Source: Saccharospirillum sp. MSK14-1
GTDB lineage: Bacteria > Pseudomonadota > Gammaproteobacteria > Pseudomonadales > Natronospirillaceae
NCBI RefSeq assembly: GCF_003054965.1
Contig: NZ_MIES01000033.1
Location: forward strand, 1,655,506 to 1,719,505
Reading direction: 5' to 3'
Length of the DNA: 64,000 nucleotides
The notes under the pieces were generated by a model that saw only the letters and a list, made by a program, of their open reading frames with translations, did not search any database and was not told where the DNA came from. Shown here piece by piece: positions 43,635-53,111 of this stretch. The translations under genes were made by a program, and so were the position numbers. The first letter of the stretch is position 1. Every line of letters starts with the position of its first letter.

Positions 43635-44267
43635 ATGACGACCCTAGTGATCGGCGCACACGGTCAAATTGGCCAACGATTGATTAAACACCTGGCGGCA
43701 AGCGGCGATACTCCCAGAGCCATGATTCGCAGCCAGGAGCAGGCGCAGACCATCAAAGCGCTCGGAGGTGAGCCAGTTATTGCCGATCTGGAAGGCGATT
43801 TTTCAGCGGCACTGACCGGTTGCGACAAGGTGGTTTTCACCGCCGGTTCCGGCGGCCATACCGGTGCTGACAAAACGGTACTGATCGACTTGTGGGGCGC
43901 CATCAAAGCCGTGGATGCCGCCAAAGCCAGCGGCGTGAAACAGTTTGTGATGGTCAGTTCGCGCGGTGCTGAAAACCCGGATGCTGCCCCGGCGCGCATC
44001 AAACACTACACCGTCTGCAAGCATCTGGCAGACGAACACCTAATCCACAGTGGGCTGACGTACAGCATTCTAAGACCGGGCCGGTTAACCGATGAAGACG
44101 CCACCGATCAGGTCCGAACCGACTGGCCCGACTCGCAAGAAGAGCAATGGGTGACGCGCGCGGATGTGGCCGCCGCCATCGCCCACTGCCTAAGCAGCAA
44201 TGCCACTCACCAACGGATATACCCCTTGTTTCACGGCGAGCAGCGCGTTGCCGAAGCCTTGGCTTAA
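43635..44267 (+). CDS. NAD(P)-binding SDR-family protein, YhfK/NmrA-like
   Basis: 210-residue atypical short-chain dehydrogenase. The N-terminal Rossmann motif is VIGAHGQIGQRLIKHL, followed by VVFTAGSGGHTGADKT, FVMVSSRGAEN and LRPGRLTDE. Such proteins act as NAD(P)-dependent epimerases, reductases or redox sensors, and the reaction cannot be predicted. GGAGGTGATGC precedes the ATG. It is 63 bases after lpd and probably in the same TetR-controlled unit. Its stop shares two bases with the convergent fetB stop. Confidence 0.82.
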   Translation: MTTLVIGAHGQIGQRLIKHLAASGDTPRAMIRSQEQAQTIKALGGEPVIADLEGDFSAALTGCDKVVFTAGSGGHTGADKTVLIDLWGAIKAVDAAKASGVKQFVMVSSRGAENPDAAPARIKHYTVCKHLADEHLIHSGLTYSILRPGRLTDEDATDQVRTDWPDSQEEQWVTRADVAAAIAHCLSSNATHQRIYPLFHGEQRVAEALA

Positions 44268-45067
44268 TGGCGCGCCGGCCGCAAGCGATCCACTCGCAAC
44301 CGTTGGCGGCCGTCGAACAACCGGTGGCTGGCCAGCAACACCGCCACCAGCGTGCCAAAGCCCGAGCCGAGGGTAATGCCAAACATAATCAGAATCTGAT
44401 ATTTCACCGCCAGTGATGGCGGACTGCCTGCGAGTATCTGTCCGGTCATCATGCCCGGCAAACTGACCACACCGGCCGCTGCCATGGCATTGATCACCGG
44501 AATAAAGCCGGAGCGGACAGCCGATCGGCGCACATCGCTCAACGCCTGCTGAGCACGTTGCCCCAGCATTAACCGCGCTTCGATTACAGCGCGTTGTCGC
44601 CAGGCGGCTTCGGTCAAGCGGTCGAGCGACAACGTCACCGACGTCATGGTGTTGCCCAGAAACATGCCCAACAACGGGATTGCGTATTGCGGTCGATACC
44701 ACGGTTCAGGACCAATTATCACCGCCAGCATCAACACCGTGACACTGAACGCCGAGACAAACATCGACACTGTCCCGATGCCAATTCCCCAGGCCCCGGA
44801 CAAAGGTCGCTGCTGGCGTGCCTGCACTTCACGACCGGCAATAAGCAACATGGCCAGCGCCAGTAACGCCACCCACAGCAAGGCACCCATGGTAAACAGC
44901 GCCTCCAAAACCAGACCGATCAACGTCAGCTGCACCACGGTTCGCAGCGCAGCGATCAACAACGAACGACTGACACCCAGATGCGTTAGCCACAACGTGA
45001 CCGCTAAAGCGATCAGCAAGGCGGCGGCGATGCTTAATTGCCAGACGCTTAACTCAATGACATTCAT
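44264..45067 (-). CDS. fetB: ABC exporter permease, FetB family
   Basis: 267 residues with about seven membrane segments. The family signature region is GVSRSLLIAALRTVVQLTLIG-type sequence near residue 35 (GVSRSLLIAALRTVVQ) and YAIPLLGMFLGNTMTSVTLS near 130. E. coli FetAB exports iron and protects against oxidative stress, so the same role is plausible. The start MNVIEL overlaps the ATPase gene stop by 4 bases. Confidence 0.87.
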   Translation of the reverse strand: MNVIELSVWQLSIAAALLIALAVTLWLTHLGVSRSLLIAALRTVVQLTLIGLVLEALFTMGALLWVALLALAMLLIAGREVQARQQRPLSGAWGIGIGTVSMFVSAFSVTVLMLAVIIGPEPWYRPQYAIPLLGMFLGNTMTSVTLSLDRLTEAAWRQRAVIEARLMLGQRAQQALSDVRRSAVRSGFIPVINAMAAAGVVSLPGMMTGQILAGSPPSLAVKYQILIMFGITLGSGFGTLVAVLLASHRLFDGRQRLRVDRLRPARH

Positions 45068-45648
45068 GCGCTCACCGACGCGGGACCAAGCGACAGACAC
45101 TGATCCGCTACCCGCCGCAATTGACGATCATCGTGCGACACCCAGATGGCCATTTTGTGGTGTGAGCGGATCGCAGCCAGCAGCCAGGTTTCCACCATCG
45201 CTCGACTGCGCTCATCGAGATTCGCGGTCGGCTCGTCCAGCAACACGACGCGAGGTTGGTAAGCCATCGCCCGCAACAGCGACAGTCGTTGTTTTTCGCC
45301 AGTAGACAATCGGTCAATGGTCCAGTCGCTGGGATCGCGGTCAAAACCCAATGCTTGCCAATCGACGACTCTGCGCTCAGGAAAATGCTCGGCCACCGAA
45401 TCGGACCACCACTGGCTTTCCGCAGGCACCAGCATCACCTGACGGCGCCAGTCGTGCGCAGGAAAGGCTGTTTGAGGGGTGTTGTCGAGGCAAATCTCAC
45501 CGCCATGCGGATCCAGATCGGCCAGCGCTCGTAGCAAACGGGTTTTACCGGAACCTGAAGGGCCAGACAGCCCGAGAACCTGCCCCGGAGCCACCGTCAA
45601 TTCGAGGGGGGCGAGACGAGGCAGACTCAGTTGAATCAGTTGCAGCAT
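45064..45648 (-). CDS. fetA: ABC exporter ATP-binding protein, FetA type
   Basis: 194 residues, shorter than E. coli FetA. Walker A GPSGSGKTRLLRAL near residue 33, signature LSTGEKQRLSLLRAM (LSTGE instead of LSGGQ, typical of this family), Walker B VVLLDEPTANLDE, H-loop IWVSHDD. Translation coupling with fetB by a 4-base overlap. The start MLQLIQL fits the family; a longer open frame upstream lacks similarity. Confidence 0.87.
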   Translation of the reverse strand: MLQLIQLSLPRLAPLELTVAPGQVLGLSGPSGSGKTRLLRALADLDPHGGEICLDNTPQTAFPAHDWRRQVMLVPAESQWWSDSVAEHFPERRVVDWQALGFDRDPSDWTIDRLSTGEKQRLSLLRAMAYQPRVVLLDEPTANLDERSRAMVETWLLAAIRSHHKMAIWVSHDDRQLRRVADQCLSLGPASVSA

Positions 45649-45861
45649 GGGACAGCGCCTAAGGGACTGAGCATGACGATGGGTGTTTTCGCAGAGCGGG
45701 TCAAGCCTCGCCAGCGCGCCACCTGACAAACCCCGTCCTACCAAAACTGTGAACTGCGTCTAGGGTATTAAGGAACCTCTGTTTCGAGCCCGAATGTGGT
45801 CAGCCAACACCCGCCCTATGTTCAGACGCCGCTGCACCATCTGCGGTCGTCCGTGTTGATG

Positions 45862-46359
45862 ATGGGTATTTTGAGCCTGGTATGGGCTCTCATACCCACC
45901 CGCGCTGAGGACGTTGAAGTCGAAGTAGGCCTGGTCACCCACCATTGGATTTCCGACGATCTTAATGACGAGAACCGGCTGGTGGGGGCCGGTTACAAAA
46001 ACTGGGAACTCTCCACCTTCGTCAACTCCTTTGGCGATCGTTCCTACAGCGCCGGTTATCGCTGGCATTTATCGCGCAGCTTCAGTGTGAGTTCGGGCGT
46101 AATCCACGGCTATGGTGAAAACGCGGATTGGTTTCCCGTCACGCTGGACGACGAAGTGATTTATCTGATCGTTAACGCCGAGCCTCCGGTTGACGGGCCC
46201 CTGGGGCTGCGTTTGAGATTGATGGGAGAAGCAACGGTGGTGTCGTTGGTGCTGCGGCCACGGAATAAGATTCAGCGATTGGGGCGGGATGAGTTTGAGG
46301 AAGGGGATGGGTTAAAACGTGAGGGGGACAGTCCGGACCGTTTGAACAGAGAGAATTAA
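45862..46359 (+). CDS. Hypothetical exported protein
   Basis: About 165 residues from MGILSL; earlier starts (ATG 45859, GTG 45796) are possible. A signal peptide ends at WALIPTRA before EDVEVEVG. The mature part has alternating hydrophobic/polar strands and aromatic Gly pairs (VGAGYKNWELSTFVNSFGD, SYSAGYRWHLSRSF, SSGVIHGYGENA), resembling a small outer-membrane beta-barrel. The C-terminal tail is highly charged (DEFEEGDGLKREGDSPDR). Its last codon AAT and stop TAA lie in the first unit of the terminator-derived tandem repeat, so the end of the protein may be altered. Function unknown. Confidence 0.6.
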   Translation: MGILSLVWALIPTRAEDVEVEVGLVTHHWISDDLNDENRLVGAGYKNWELSTFVNSFGDRSYSAGYRWHLSRSFSVSSGVIHGYGENADWFPVTLDDEVIYLIVNAEPPVDGPLGLRLRLMGEATVVSLVLRPRNKIQRLGRDEFEEGDGLKREGDSPDRLNREN

Positions 46360-46716
46360 AAAAGCCCCCGGCCTTTTGGGTGATGAAAGAAGATAGTGAT
46401 TATGACATTTCCGGTCGGGATGCGCTCCCTGCGGTCGCGTTCTCCGCTGCGCTCCGAATCGAACCGGAGGGTTCGTCCACACCGCCCGAACCGCAGAATT
46501 AAAAAAGCCCCCGGCCTTTTGGTGCGATGAAGTAAGACAGTGGTTATGGCATTTCCGGTCGGGATGGACTGGGGTGCATTCGCACCCCACCCTTCGGGCG
46601 CCTGCGGCGGTCCTGGATGCTGCGCATCCAGTCGAACCAGAGGGTTCGTCCACACCGCCCGAACCGGGAGAATTAAAAAAGCCCCCGGCCTTTTGGGCCG
46701 GGGGCTTTTTTAATTC
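46354..46716. repeat. Tandem array of terminator-headed units beside tRNA-Ser
   Basis: This 360-base stretch contains no gene. Units begin with AATTAAAAAAGCCCCCGGCC at 46354, 46498 and 46671 (spacing 144 and 173). The first two then share TTTTGG, a GATGAA..GTGATTATG-like segment, ATTTCCGGTCGGGATG, a variable hairpin-rich centre and GAGGGTTCGTCCACACCGCC. The third is only the complete terminator. The long open frame crossing the array on the minus strand is a by-product. Confidence 0.85.
46671..46715. terminator. Perfect 20-bp bidirectional terminator
   Basis: Left arm 46671-46690 and right arm 46696-46715 are exact complements (AATTAAAAAAGCCCCCGGCC), loop TTTTG. Reading minus, it ends the tRNA-Ser transcript directly after CCA. 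Reading plus, it would end transcripts from the hypothetical gene. Confidence 0.93.
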
Positions 46717-46804
46717 TGGCGGTGAGGGAGGGATTCGAACCCTCGATACGTTTCCGTATACACACTTTCCAGGCGTGCGCCTTCGACCACTCGGCCACCT
46801 CACC
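46717..46804 (-). tRNA. tRNA-Ser (anticodon GGA)
   Basis: Acceptor stem GGTGAGG/CCTCACC, D-arm GCCGAGTGGTCGAAGGC, anticodon stem CACGC/GTGTG with loop CTGGAAA giving anticodon GGA. A long variable arm (class II) and the T-arm GAGGGTTCGAATCCCTC follow. The 3' CCA is encoded. It reads UCC and UCU codons. Confidence 0.97.
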
Positions 46805-46908
46805 ATAAATCGCTGTCACCGCGTGCGGCGCAACGGCGGCGAACTCTAGCGGATCGAGGTTATCAATGCAAGTTTTTTAAGGAAAACAAGCGCTTAGCCG
46901 TCAATTCC

Positions 46909-47739
46909 TTATTGGCGTGCCAGTCGTCGGTTGTCGGCTTCGAAGCCAGGGTCGTTGCTGCGATAGGGGTTAATGTCGAGGCCACCGCGACGAACGTACC
47001 GGGCGTAAACGGTCAGTTGCTCCGTACCACAGTGGCGCTGCAAGTCCTGAAAGATGCGCTCGACGCACTGTTCGTGAAATTCGTTGTGCTGACGAAAGGA
47101 GATCAGGTATTTGAGCAAGGCGGCCCGGTCGAGCTTGGGGCCTCGGTAGTCGATGACCACACTGCCCCAGTCCGGTTGGCCGGTGACCAGGCAGTTCGAT
47201 TTTAACAGATGGCTGTTGAGCACTTCGTGCACTGGTTCGCCCGGTACGGTGGCCAGCAAACCCGGATCGGTCTGGTACTGGTCGGTTTCGATGTCCAGGT
47301 CGTCGATGTTTTCACCCGGCAGGCCAAAAACGTCGGCGCTGTGCCCCATTTGCCCCAGCGGCACCAAGGTGACCCGTACGTCGGCACCGGCGGCTTTGCT
47401 GAGATCGGCGGTCATGGTTTCAGCCACTTCGCGCACGCTGGCGAAATGGCTTTGGTTGAAGGAGTTCAGGTAGAGTTTGAACGATTTCGATTCGATCAAC
47501 CGCGGCGATTGCGCCGGAATAAAAAACTCACCCAGCGCGACCACTGGCTTGCCTTTGGGGTTCAGCCAGGACAACTCGTACGCGTTCCAGATATCAACGC
47601 CGGCAAACGGCAGTTCATCTCCATCGATGCCAATTTCATCGCGTTTGCCCTGCCGTTCTATGGGAAACAACAGCGTTGGATCGTATTCGGCGATGTAGGC
47701 GCTGGTTTTACCCAGCGGGCTGTGTTCAGGGGTCGACAT
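46909..47739 (-). CDS. queF: NADPH-dependent 7-cyano-7-deazaguanine reductase
   Basis: Reduces the nitrile preQ0 to preQ1 in queuosine synthesis. It is the long two-domain (YqfB-like/E. coli type) form of 276 residues. The catalytic Cys lies in [14 protein letters not shown] near residue 184, with the Asp of the same motif following. The QueF NADPH motif [14 protein letters not shown] is near residue 88. The C-terminal ERIFQDL and [12 protein letters not shown] are family hallmarks. The start MSTPEHS was chosen; the frame extends 13 codons upstream. Confidence 0.95.
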   Translation of the reverse strand: MSTPEHSPLGKTSAYIAEYDPTLLFPIERQGKRDEIGIDGDELPFAGVDIWNAYELSWLNPKGKPVVALGEFFIPAQSPRLIESKSFKLYLNSFNQSHFASVREVAETMTADLSKAAGADVRVTLVPLGQMGHSADVFGLPGENIDDLDIETDQYQTDPGLLATVPGEPVHEVLNSHLLKSNCLVTGQPDWGSVVIDYRGPKLDRAALLKYLISFRQHNEFHEQCVERIFQDLQRHCGTEQLTVYARYVRRGGLDINPYRSNDPGFEADNRRLARQ

Positions 47740-47761
47740 GCTGACCTCGGTTCCAGTTGGA

Positions 47762-48532
47762 TTAGCTGCGCAGACCACGGCCGGTGTTGAGCAGGTACAG
47801 CGCCCAACCCATCAGTGCCGCCAGAAAGACGAACAGCATGCCATAGGCCGACAAAACTGGAATATCACTGACGCCGATGATGCCGTACCGGAAGGTGTTC
47901 ACCATATAGAGAATCGGGTTGAGCTTGCTGACCCATTGCCAGACTTCCGGCAACATGCTGACCGAATAGAAAACGCCGCCCAGATAGGTCAAGGGCGTCA
48001 GAATAAAGGTCGGCACGATGGTCACATCATCGAACTTGGTGGCAAAAATGGCGTTGATTAAACCGGCCGTCGCAAACACCACCGCGGTCAAGAGGATAAC
48101 GCTGAGCATCACAAAGAGGTTGTGCACTTCCAGGTGAGTGAACCAGAGACTGAGCAGCATGACGATGATGCCGCAGGCCAACCCCCGCGCCACACCACCG
48201 AACACAAAGCCAAGCATGATGACCCAGTTGGGAACCGGCGAGACCAGCAATTCCTCAATCGATTTCTGGAATTTATTGGAGAAAAAGCTCGAGCTGACGT
48301 TGCCATAACTGTTGGTAATCACCGACATCATGATCAGCCCAGGCACGATGTATTGCATGTAATCGACGCCATCCATCGAACCAATGCGGTCGCCGATCAG
48401 GTTCCCGAAAATGATGAAGTACAGCACCATGGTGATGGCCGGCGGCAATAACGTCTGTACCCAGATGCGGGTAAAACGACGAATTTCTTTGGACAGGATG
48501 GTGTAGAAAGCAACCCAGTATGGATGATTCAT
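47762..48532 (-). CDS. yadH: ABC-2 type transporter permease, YadH family
   Basis: 256 residues with six membrane segments and the ABC-2 permease pattern: N-terminal amphipathic helix ([16 protein letters not shown]), [18 protein letters not shown] near residue 85 and [18 protein letters not shown] near 190. It pairs with the ATPase gene before it (4-base overlap). The substrate of YadGH is not established. Confidence 0.9.
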   Translation of the reverse strand: MNHPYWVAFYTILSKEIRRFTRIWVQTLLPPAITMVLYFIIFGNLIGDRIGSMDGVDYMQYIVPGLIMMSVITNSYGNVSSSFFSNKFQKSIEELLVSPVPNWVIMLGFVFGGVARGLACGIIVMLLSLWFTHLEVHNLFVMLSVILLTAVVFATAGLINAIFATKFDDVTIVPTFILTPLTYLGGVFYSVSMLPEVWQWVSKLNPILYMVNTFRYGIIGVSDIPVLSAYGMLFVFLAALMGWALYLLNTGRGLRS

Positions 48533-49464
48533 GCCGCGCCCTCCTGTTTAGGCTGCTTGGACGTCAGGTCAACGAACAGCTCTTCCAGCCGGTTGGTTTT
48601 GGGACGAATGCTGGTGACTACCAAGCCGTGCTGCTGGAATTGGGCAAAGACGTCGTTGAGGTTGTCGTCATGAGCAATATCAAATTCCAAACTGCCATCG
48701 TCAGTCAGTCGGCAATTGAAGCCGTTCAAGTCGGGCACTTCCGTCAATGATTGGTTGATATCCGCCACGAAGGTAGAACGCTGTTTACCTTGCAGTAACT
48801 GACGCGTCGGTGCCTGAGCAATGATCTCGCCGCTGTCGATGATGGCGATGTTGCGGCACAGACTTTCGGCTTCTTCCAGATAATGCGTGGTCAGGATAAT
48901 GGTCGTACCCTGGGCGTTCAGCTCGCGCAGGAATTGCCACATGGAGCGCCGGATTTCGATGTCCACGCCCGCGGTTGGCTCATCAAGAATCAGCATTTGT
49001 GGTTCGTGCACCAACGCCCGAGCGATCATCAAGCGGCGTTTCATACCCCCCGACAGCATGCGTGCCGGTACGTCGCGCTTTTCCCATAAATCCAGCTGTT
49101 TGAGGTATTTTTCCGCGCGTTCGGTTGCCAGCTTCGGCTTAATGCCGTAATACCCGGCCTGCTGAATCAGGATGTCATCGACCTTCTCAAAGGAGTTGAA
49201 GTTGAACTCCTGGGGGACCACACCCAGACTGCGTTTAACCGCTTCGCGCTGGGTGTCCAGGTCATGCCCACAAACGCGAACCTGGCCGGAACCTTTGTTA
49301 ACCAGCGAGGAGACAATACCAAGGGTGGTGGATTTGCCGGCGCCATTGGGGCCAAGCAGTGCGAAAAAATCGCCTTGGTCGACACGCAGATCGATGCCTT
49401 TGAGGGCTTCGAACCCGTTGTCGTAGACCTTACGCAGTTGCTGAATATCAAGAGCTAACGTCAT
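48529..49464 (-). CDS. yadG: ABC transporter ATP-binding protein, YadG family
   Basis: 311 residues. Walker A GPNGAGKSTTLGI near residue 40, Q-loop VVPQEFNFNSFE, signature LSGGMKRRLMIARAL, Walker B MLILDEPTAGVDIE, H-loop ILTTHYLEE. The C-terminal 80 residues form an additional domain typical of ABC-2 ATPases. The start MTLALDI gives the same length as E. coli YadG; the open frame extends 18 codons upstream. It is coupled to yadH. Confidence 0.92.
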   Translation of the reverse strand: MTLALDIQQLRKVYDNGFEALKGIDLRVDQGDFFALLGPNGAGKSTTLGIVSSLVNKGSGQVRVCGHDLDTQREAVKRSLGVVPQEFNFNSFEKVDDILIQQAGYYGIKPKLATERAEKYLKQLDLWEKRDVPARMLSGGMKRRLMIARALVHEPQMLILDEPTAGVDIEIRRSMWQFLRELNAQGTTIILTTHYLEEAESLCRNIAIIDSGEIIAQAPTRQLLQGKQRSTFVADINQSLTEVPDLNGFNCRLTDDGSLEFDIAHDDNLNDVFAQFQQHGLVVTSIRPKTNRLEELFVDLTSKQPKQEGAA

Positions 49465-49590
49465 GGAACTCCCGTACGTTGGCGGGCCGGCTTGGGTCAA
49501 TGTCGTGATCACGGACACAACAACAGAGCCAGCGGGAAAAACGAGGCGTATAAGTGGTTGCTAAAGTCATAAATTCAATGGAGTCCGACC

Positions 49591-50460
49591 ATGAAAATCC
49601 TGATCACCGGCGCCAGCGGATTTATCGGTTCCGCATTGGCCAAACGCATGCTCGACCGCGGCCACCTGGTCGATGGTTGGCAACACCGCACGCCCTTACC
49701 AGCAGGCGTGAACCCCATCCGCCATCTTGATGATCTCACCCAACACTATGACGTCATGGTCAACCTCGCTGGCGCCAGCATTGCCGGCGGACTGTGGACC
49801 GAATCGCGCCGCCAGGTTCTGCGCGATTCGCGCATTGCCTTTACCCGTCAACTGCTCGACCGTTTAGGCCACCACGGCTTCAGCGTCGGCCATCTCATCA
49901 GCGGTTCGGCCATCGGCTACTACGGCACCGGCGCTGCGGTGGTCACCGAAAACAGCGAGCCCGGCGACGATTTCAGCGCCCAGCTCACGCGTGATTGGGA
50001 AGCCGCGGCACAGGCAGCAGAAGCAAAGGTTGAACGATTAACCTGGGTGCGAACCGGCCTGGTTCTCGGTCGCGATGGTGGCCTGTTACCCATGCTGGCA
50101 CGGCCGGCCTACTTTGGCCTCGCCACCCGTTTGGGTAACGGTGAGCAGGGACAAAGCTGGATTCATCGGGACGACTGGCTAGCGGCGGTCGACTTGATTC
50201 TTGAGCATGGCGTGACCGGCGCGGTGAACCTGACGGCCCCGTCACCGGTCAGTCAGGATACGTTTAACCGCCAACTGAGCCAGACATTGCACCGCCCTTA
50301 CTGGATGCGCTTCCCCAGCGGACCGCTGCGCTGGATGCTCGGCGACCTTTCAACCTTGGTGCTGGACGGTCAGTATGTTGCGCCGCAGCGATTGCTCGAT
50401 CAGGGATTTGAGTTTCAATATCCCACGCTCGGAGATGCCCTGACTCAGTTGTATTCCTAA
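49591..50460 (+). CDS. yfcH: TIGR01777-type SDR epimerase, YfcH family
   Basis: 289 residues. An extended SDR Rossmann motif ILITGASGFIGSALAKRM lies at the N terminus. The family marks are MVNLAGASIAGGLWTESRR near residue 50, SGSAIGYYGTG near 105 and the C-terminal RLLDQGFEFQYPTLGDAL. The reaction is unknown for this family; plant relatives act in chloroplast division. An ATG with GGAG-like SD lies 126 bases from the divergent yadG. Confidence 0.9.
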   Translation: MKILITGASGFIGSALAKRMLDRGHLVDGWQHRTPLPAGVNPIRHLDDLTQHYDVMVNLAGASIAGGLWTESRRQVLRDSRIAFTRQLLDRLGHHGFSVGHLISGSAIGYYGTGAAVVTENSEPGDDFSAQLTRDWEAAAQAAEAKVERLTWVRTGLVLGRDGGLLPMLARPAYFGLATRLGNGEQGQSWIHRDDWLAAVDLILEHGVTGAVNLTAPSPVSQDTFNRQLSQTLHRPYWMRFPSGPLRWMLGDLSTLVLDGQYVAPQRLLDQGFEFQYPTLGDALTQLYS

Positions 50461-50526
50461 CCGTGCTGATTGTCGCCGCCGTCTGTGTCTGCTACAAACG
50501 CTAGTCCGTCATCCAAGGAGAGCCTC

Positions 50527-50958
50527 ATGGCCAGCAAATGGGCAGAACGTTTTTTTCAAATGGCCGAATTGGTCGGCTCCTGGAGCAAGGATCCCTCAAC
50601 CCAGGTTGGCGCAGTCATTACCGAACGTAATCGCGTGGTCTCGCTGGGCTTTAATGGTTATCCGCACGGCGTTTCTGACCGTGCCAATACCGAAGACCGG
50701 GAAATGAAATACGCCAAAACGATTCACGCCGAAGAGAACGCCATCCTCTTTGCTAAGCGTGATCTGGCCGATTGCGAAATCTGGGTGACACACTTCCCCT
50801 GCCCCAACTGCGCCGCCAAAATCATTCAGACAGGCATCAGCGTGGTGCATTGCCCGATGCAGAGCGACGATTATTTATCGCGCTGGGGCGACAAGGTGAA
50901 AATCAGCGAATCGATGTTTGCCGAAGCCGACGTCCGGGTGCACTGGGCCAAGCCCTGA
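50527..50958 (+). CDS. Cytidine/deoxycytidylate deaminase family protein (dCMP deaminase-like)
   Basis: 143 residues. Zinc site: HAEENAILFA (His and catalytic Glu, near residue 71) and FPCPNCAAKII (two Cys, near residue 99). WSKDPSTQVGAVI near the N terminus is typical of dCMP deaminases, which provide dUMP for thymidylate synthesis. The substrate is inferred from family. The start MASKWAE was chosen because of the upstream AAGGAGAG and family length. Confidence 0.87.
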   Translation: MASKWAERFFQMAELVGSWSKDPSTQVGAVITERNRVVSLGFNGYPHGVSDRANTEDREMKYAKTIHAEENAILFAKRDLADCEIWVTHFPCPNCAAKIIQTGISVVHCPMQSDDYLSRWGDKVKISESMFAEADVRVHWAKP

Positions 50959-50979
50959 GCACCCGGACAGCCGGGTTGA

Positions 50980-53025
50980 TTAGACTTTGAACTGCTGCAC
51001 AGCCTGGTCCAGATCGTGCGCCACGCTCTGTAACTGATGCGTCTGATCAGCCGCCTGCTGAGCACCTTCAGCCGTGCCTTCTGAGACTTCCCGAATCGCG
51101 ACAATGTTCTGATTGATCTCTTCGGTGGTCGCGCTTTGTTGCTCCGACGCGGTGGCGATCAGCATGTTCAGTTCGTTCAGGTGCGACATCGCGGTCATAA
51201 AGTTGCTGAAGCGCTCCTGCGCTGACCGCGCTTGTTCGGCCACATCCTGGGTTGCGGACTGACTGGATTCGATCACCGCCACCGCTGAGGCTGACTGCTC
51301 CAGCATCCACTCAATTTTCACGCGAATTTCTTCGGTCGATGCCTGTGTTCGCCCGGCCAGCGTGCGTACTTCATCGGCCACCACGGCAAAGCCCCGGCCT
51401 TGTTCACCGGCGCGCGCGGCTTCGATGGCGGCGTTTAACGCCAGCAGATTGGTTTGCTCGGCAATGCCGCGAATCGTCGCCAGAATGTCTTCGATGCTGG
51501 TGACGCCTTCATCGAGCTGGCGGATCACCTCTGCGGCACTGGCCATTTTTTCTTCCAGTGTGCCGACCGCGGTCATCGTCGCTTTCACCGTTGTGTCGAT
51601 GACCCGGGCATCCTGCTCACTGTCGCGCATTTCCCGGCTGGCCACTTCGGCGTTACTGGCCACTTCTCGAATCGACGACGTCATTTCGTTAATGGCGGTC
51701 ACCACCATATCCAGCTCGGTGCGCTGGCGTTCCACACTGGCGCGAGTCTGATCGGAGATCGCTGTGGTGTCGTGCGCGACCCGACTGAGCGTTTCATTGT
51801 GCGTCTGGATGCGGCCAATCATGCCACTCAGCGTCGCCACCAACTGCTCAGTTGCCTGACTGATATCGCCCAGCTCATCGCGACTGTGACGACCAAATTG
51901 CGCGGTAAAATCGCCTTCGCCAACCTGCGTCATGTAATGGCGCAACCGTTTCAGTGGCTGACGAATCGACCGCACCACCAACACCGAAACCAAAATACAA
52001 AAGACCACCGCAACAGCGGCAACCGCCATCAACGCCAAACGTGACTCCACCACCTGGCCTTGCGCACGGCGCCCAATGGAGTTCGCTGCCGCATCAACCC
52101 GGGCCGCAATGCGACTGAGCAACGCCACCTCGGTACTTAAACCGTCCTGAGTCTGGATCACGCCGGCACGCAGCGCTGCCTTGATCTGCAAAAAGTCATT
52201 CTGCAACGGCGCCAAGCCTTCGTTGGCCGTCACCTTTTCAACCAGCTGGCCAACCAGCGGGCCGAGTTCACGCTGAAATTCGCCCATTAAGGGCTCCTGC
52301 CGTGCCCGCGCCATCAATTGAAAACCCAGGCGCCCGTAATCTTCCATAAAGTCACGAAAGTTATCCTGAGCATTGCGGAAATCGGTCAGCGTGTTCACCA
52401 GCGCCAACTCCCGAGCCCAGGCCGAACCGTGGGTGACCAGATTGCGAATGTCATACAGCAACTCCCGATTATCCGGGTCTTCGATGTCATTCAGATAATT
52501 GGGGAAAACGGCATCCAGGTCGCTGATGATGGTCTGTAGGTCTTGGCGGATGGTGGCTATCTGCTGCTGAGCGACCAGCGACTGGCCATAAATGCGCATA
52601 TTTTCGCGCGTCGCGCCGAATAAATCCTGGCTGCGACCAACAATAATTTTCAGATCACGGCGACTGGCTTCCAGCGTTCCCAGCTGATCCAGCTGATCGG
52701 CCAAGGCCGTTGCCCGACGCTCAAAAGCGACGGTGGCCGCATCAAAGTCACTTTCCAGTCGGTCGAGCAAGGCGGGATCGACCGTGTTGTAATGCTCAAT
52801 GGCCAGGCGACTGACTTCGAGCAGTTCAATTTGCAGATCACCAACGGTTTTCTGTGCCGGTGCAGCACCCGATACCACGCGGCCAACACCGCTGTTAATG
52901 CGTTCCAGACCCAAAGCGCCAAGCATCACCACGGCAATAATGGCCAAACTCAAAATGGCAAACGCCAGGTTCAGCCTGGAAGCCACATTCAGTCTCAGCC
53001 TGGGTTTGCTCAACGCCCACTTCAT
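50980..53025 (-). CDS. Methyl-accepting chemotaxis protein
   Basis: 681-residue transmembrane chemoreceptor. TM1 spans about 17-41 ([20 protein letters not shown]), followed by a periplasmic helical sensor domain of about 280 residues, TM2 at about 327-348 ([19 protein letters not shown]), HAMP at about 350-400, and a signalling coiled coil to the C terminus with hairpin tip [20 protein letters not shown] near residue 535. No CheR-binding pentapeptide is seen at the C terminus. It is 86 bases downstream of glpK in the same direction, without an obvious terminator between, so it may be coexpressed and could sense glycerol or galactosides. The ligand is not known. Confidence 0.92.
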   Translation of the reverse strand: MKWALSKPRLRLNVASRLNLAFAILSLAIIAVVMLGALGLERINSGVGRVVSGAAPAQKTVGDLQIELLEVSRLAIEHYNTVDPALLDRLESDFDAATVAFERRATALADQLDQLGTLEASRRDLKIIVGRSQDLFGATRENMRIYGQSLVAQQQIATIRQDLQTIISDLDAVFPNYLNDIEDPDNRELLYDIRNLVTHGSAWARELALVNTLTDFRNAQDNFRDFMEDYGRLGFQLMARARQEPLMGEFQRELGPLVGQLVEKVTANEGLAPLQNDFLQIKAALRAGVIQTQDGLSTEVALLSRIAARVDAAANSIGRRAQGQVVESRLALMAVAAVAVVFCILVSVLVVRSIRQPLKRLRHYMTQVGEGDFTAQFGRHSRDELGDISQATEQLVATLSGMIGRIQTHNETLSRVAHDTTAISDQTRASVERQRTELDMVVTAINEMTSSIREVASNAEVASREMRDSEQDARVIDTTVKATMTAVGTLEEKMASAAEVIRQLDEGVTSIEDILATIRGIAEQTNLLALNAAIEAARAGEQGRGFAVVADEVRTLAGRTQASTEEIRVKIEWMLEQSASAVAVIESSQSATQDVAEQARSAQERFSNFMTAMSHLNELNMLIATASEQQSATTEEINQNIVAIREVSEGTAEGAQQAADQTHQLQSVAHDLDQAVQQFKV

Positions 53026-53111
53026 AGTTACGTCCTTTGTTGTAATCGAAGAGCCTGGTCAGCCCAGACCCTTCTTTTAATAACGGCGTTCGCCCGGTTT
53101 TCTAAAGCCGG

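Noticed and set aside
46312..46806. Long open frame on the minus strand (about 164 codons) with internally repeated protein sequence
   Set aside because: It runs through tRNA-Ser, its terminator and the tandem repeat array; the repeats explain the open frame and no coding signal is present.
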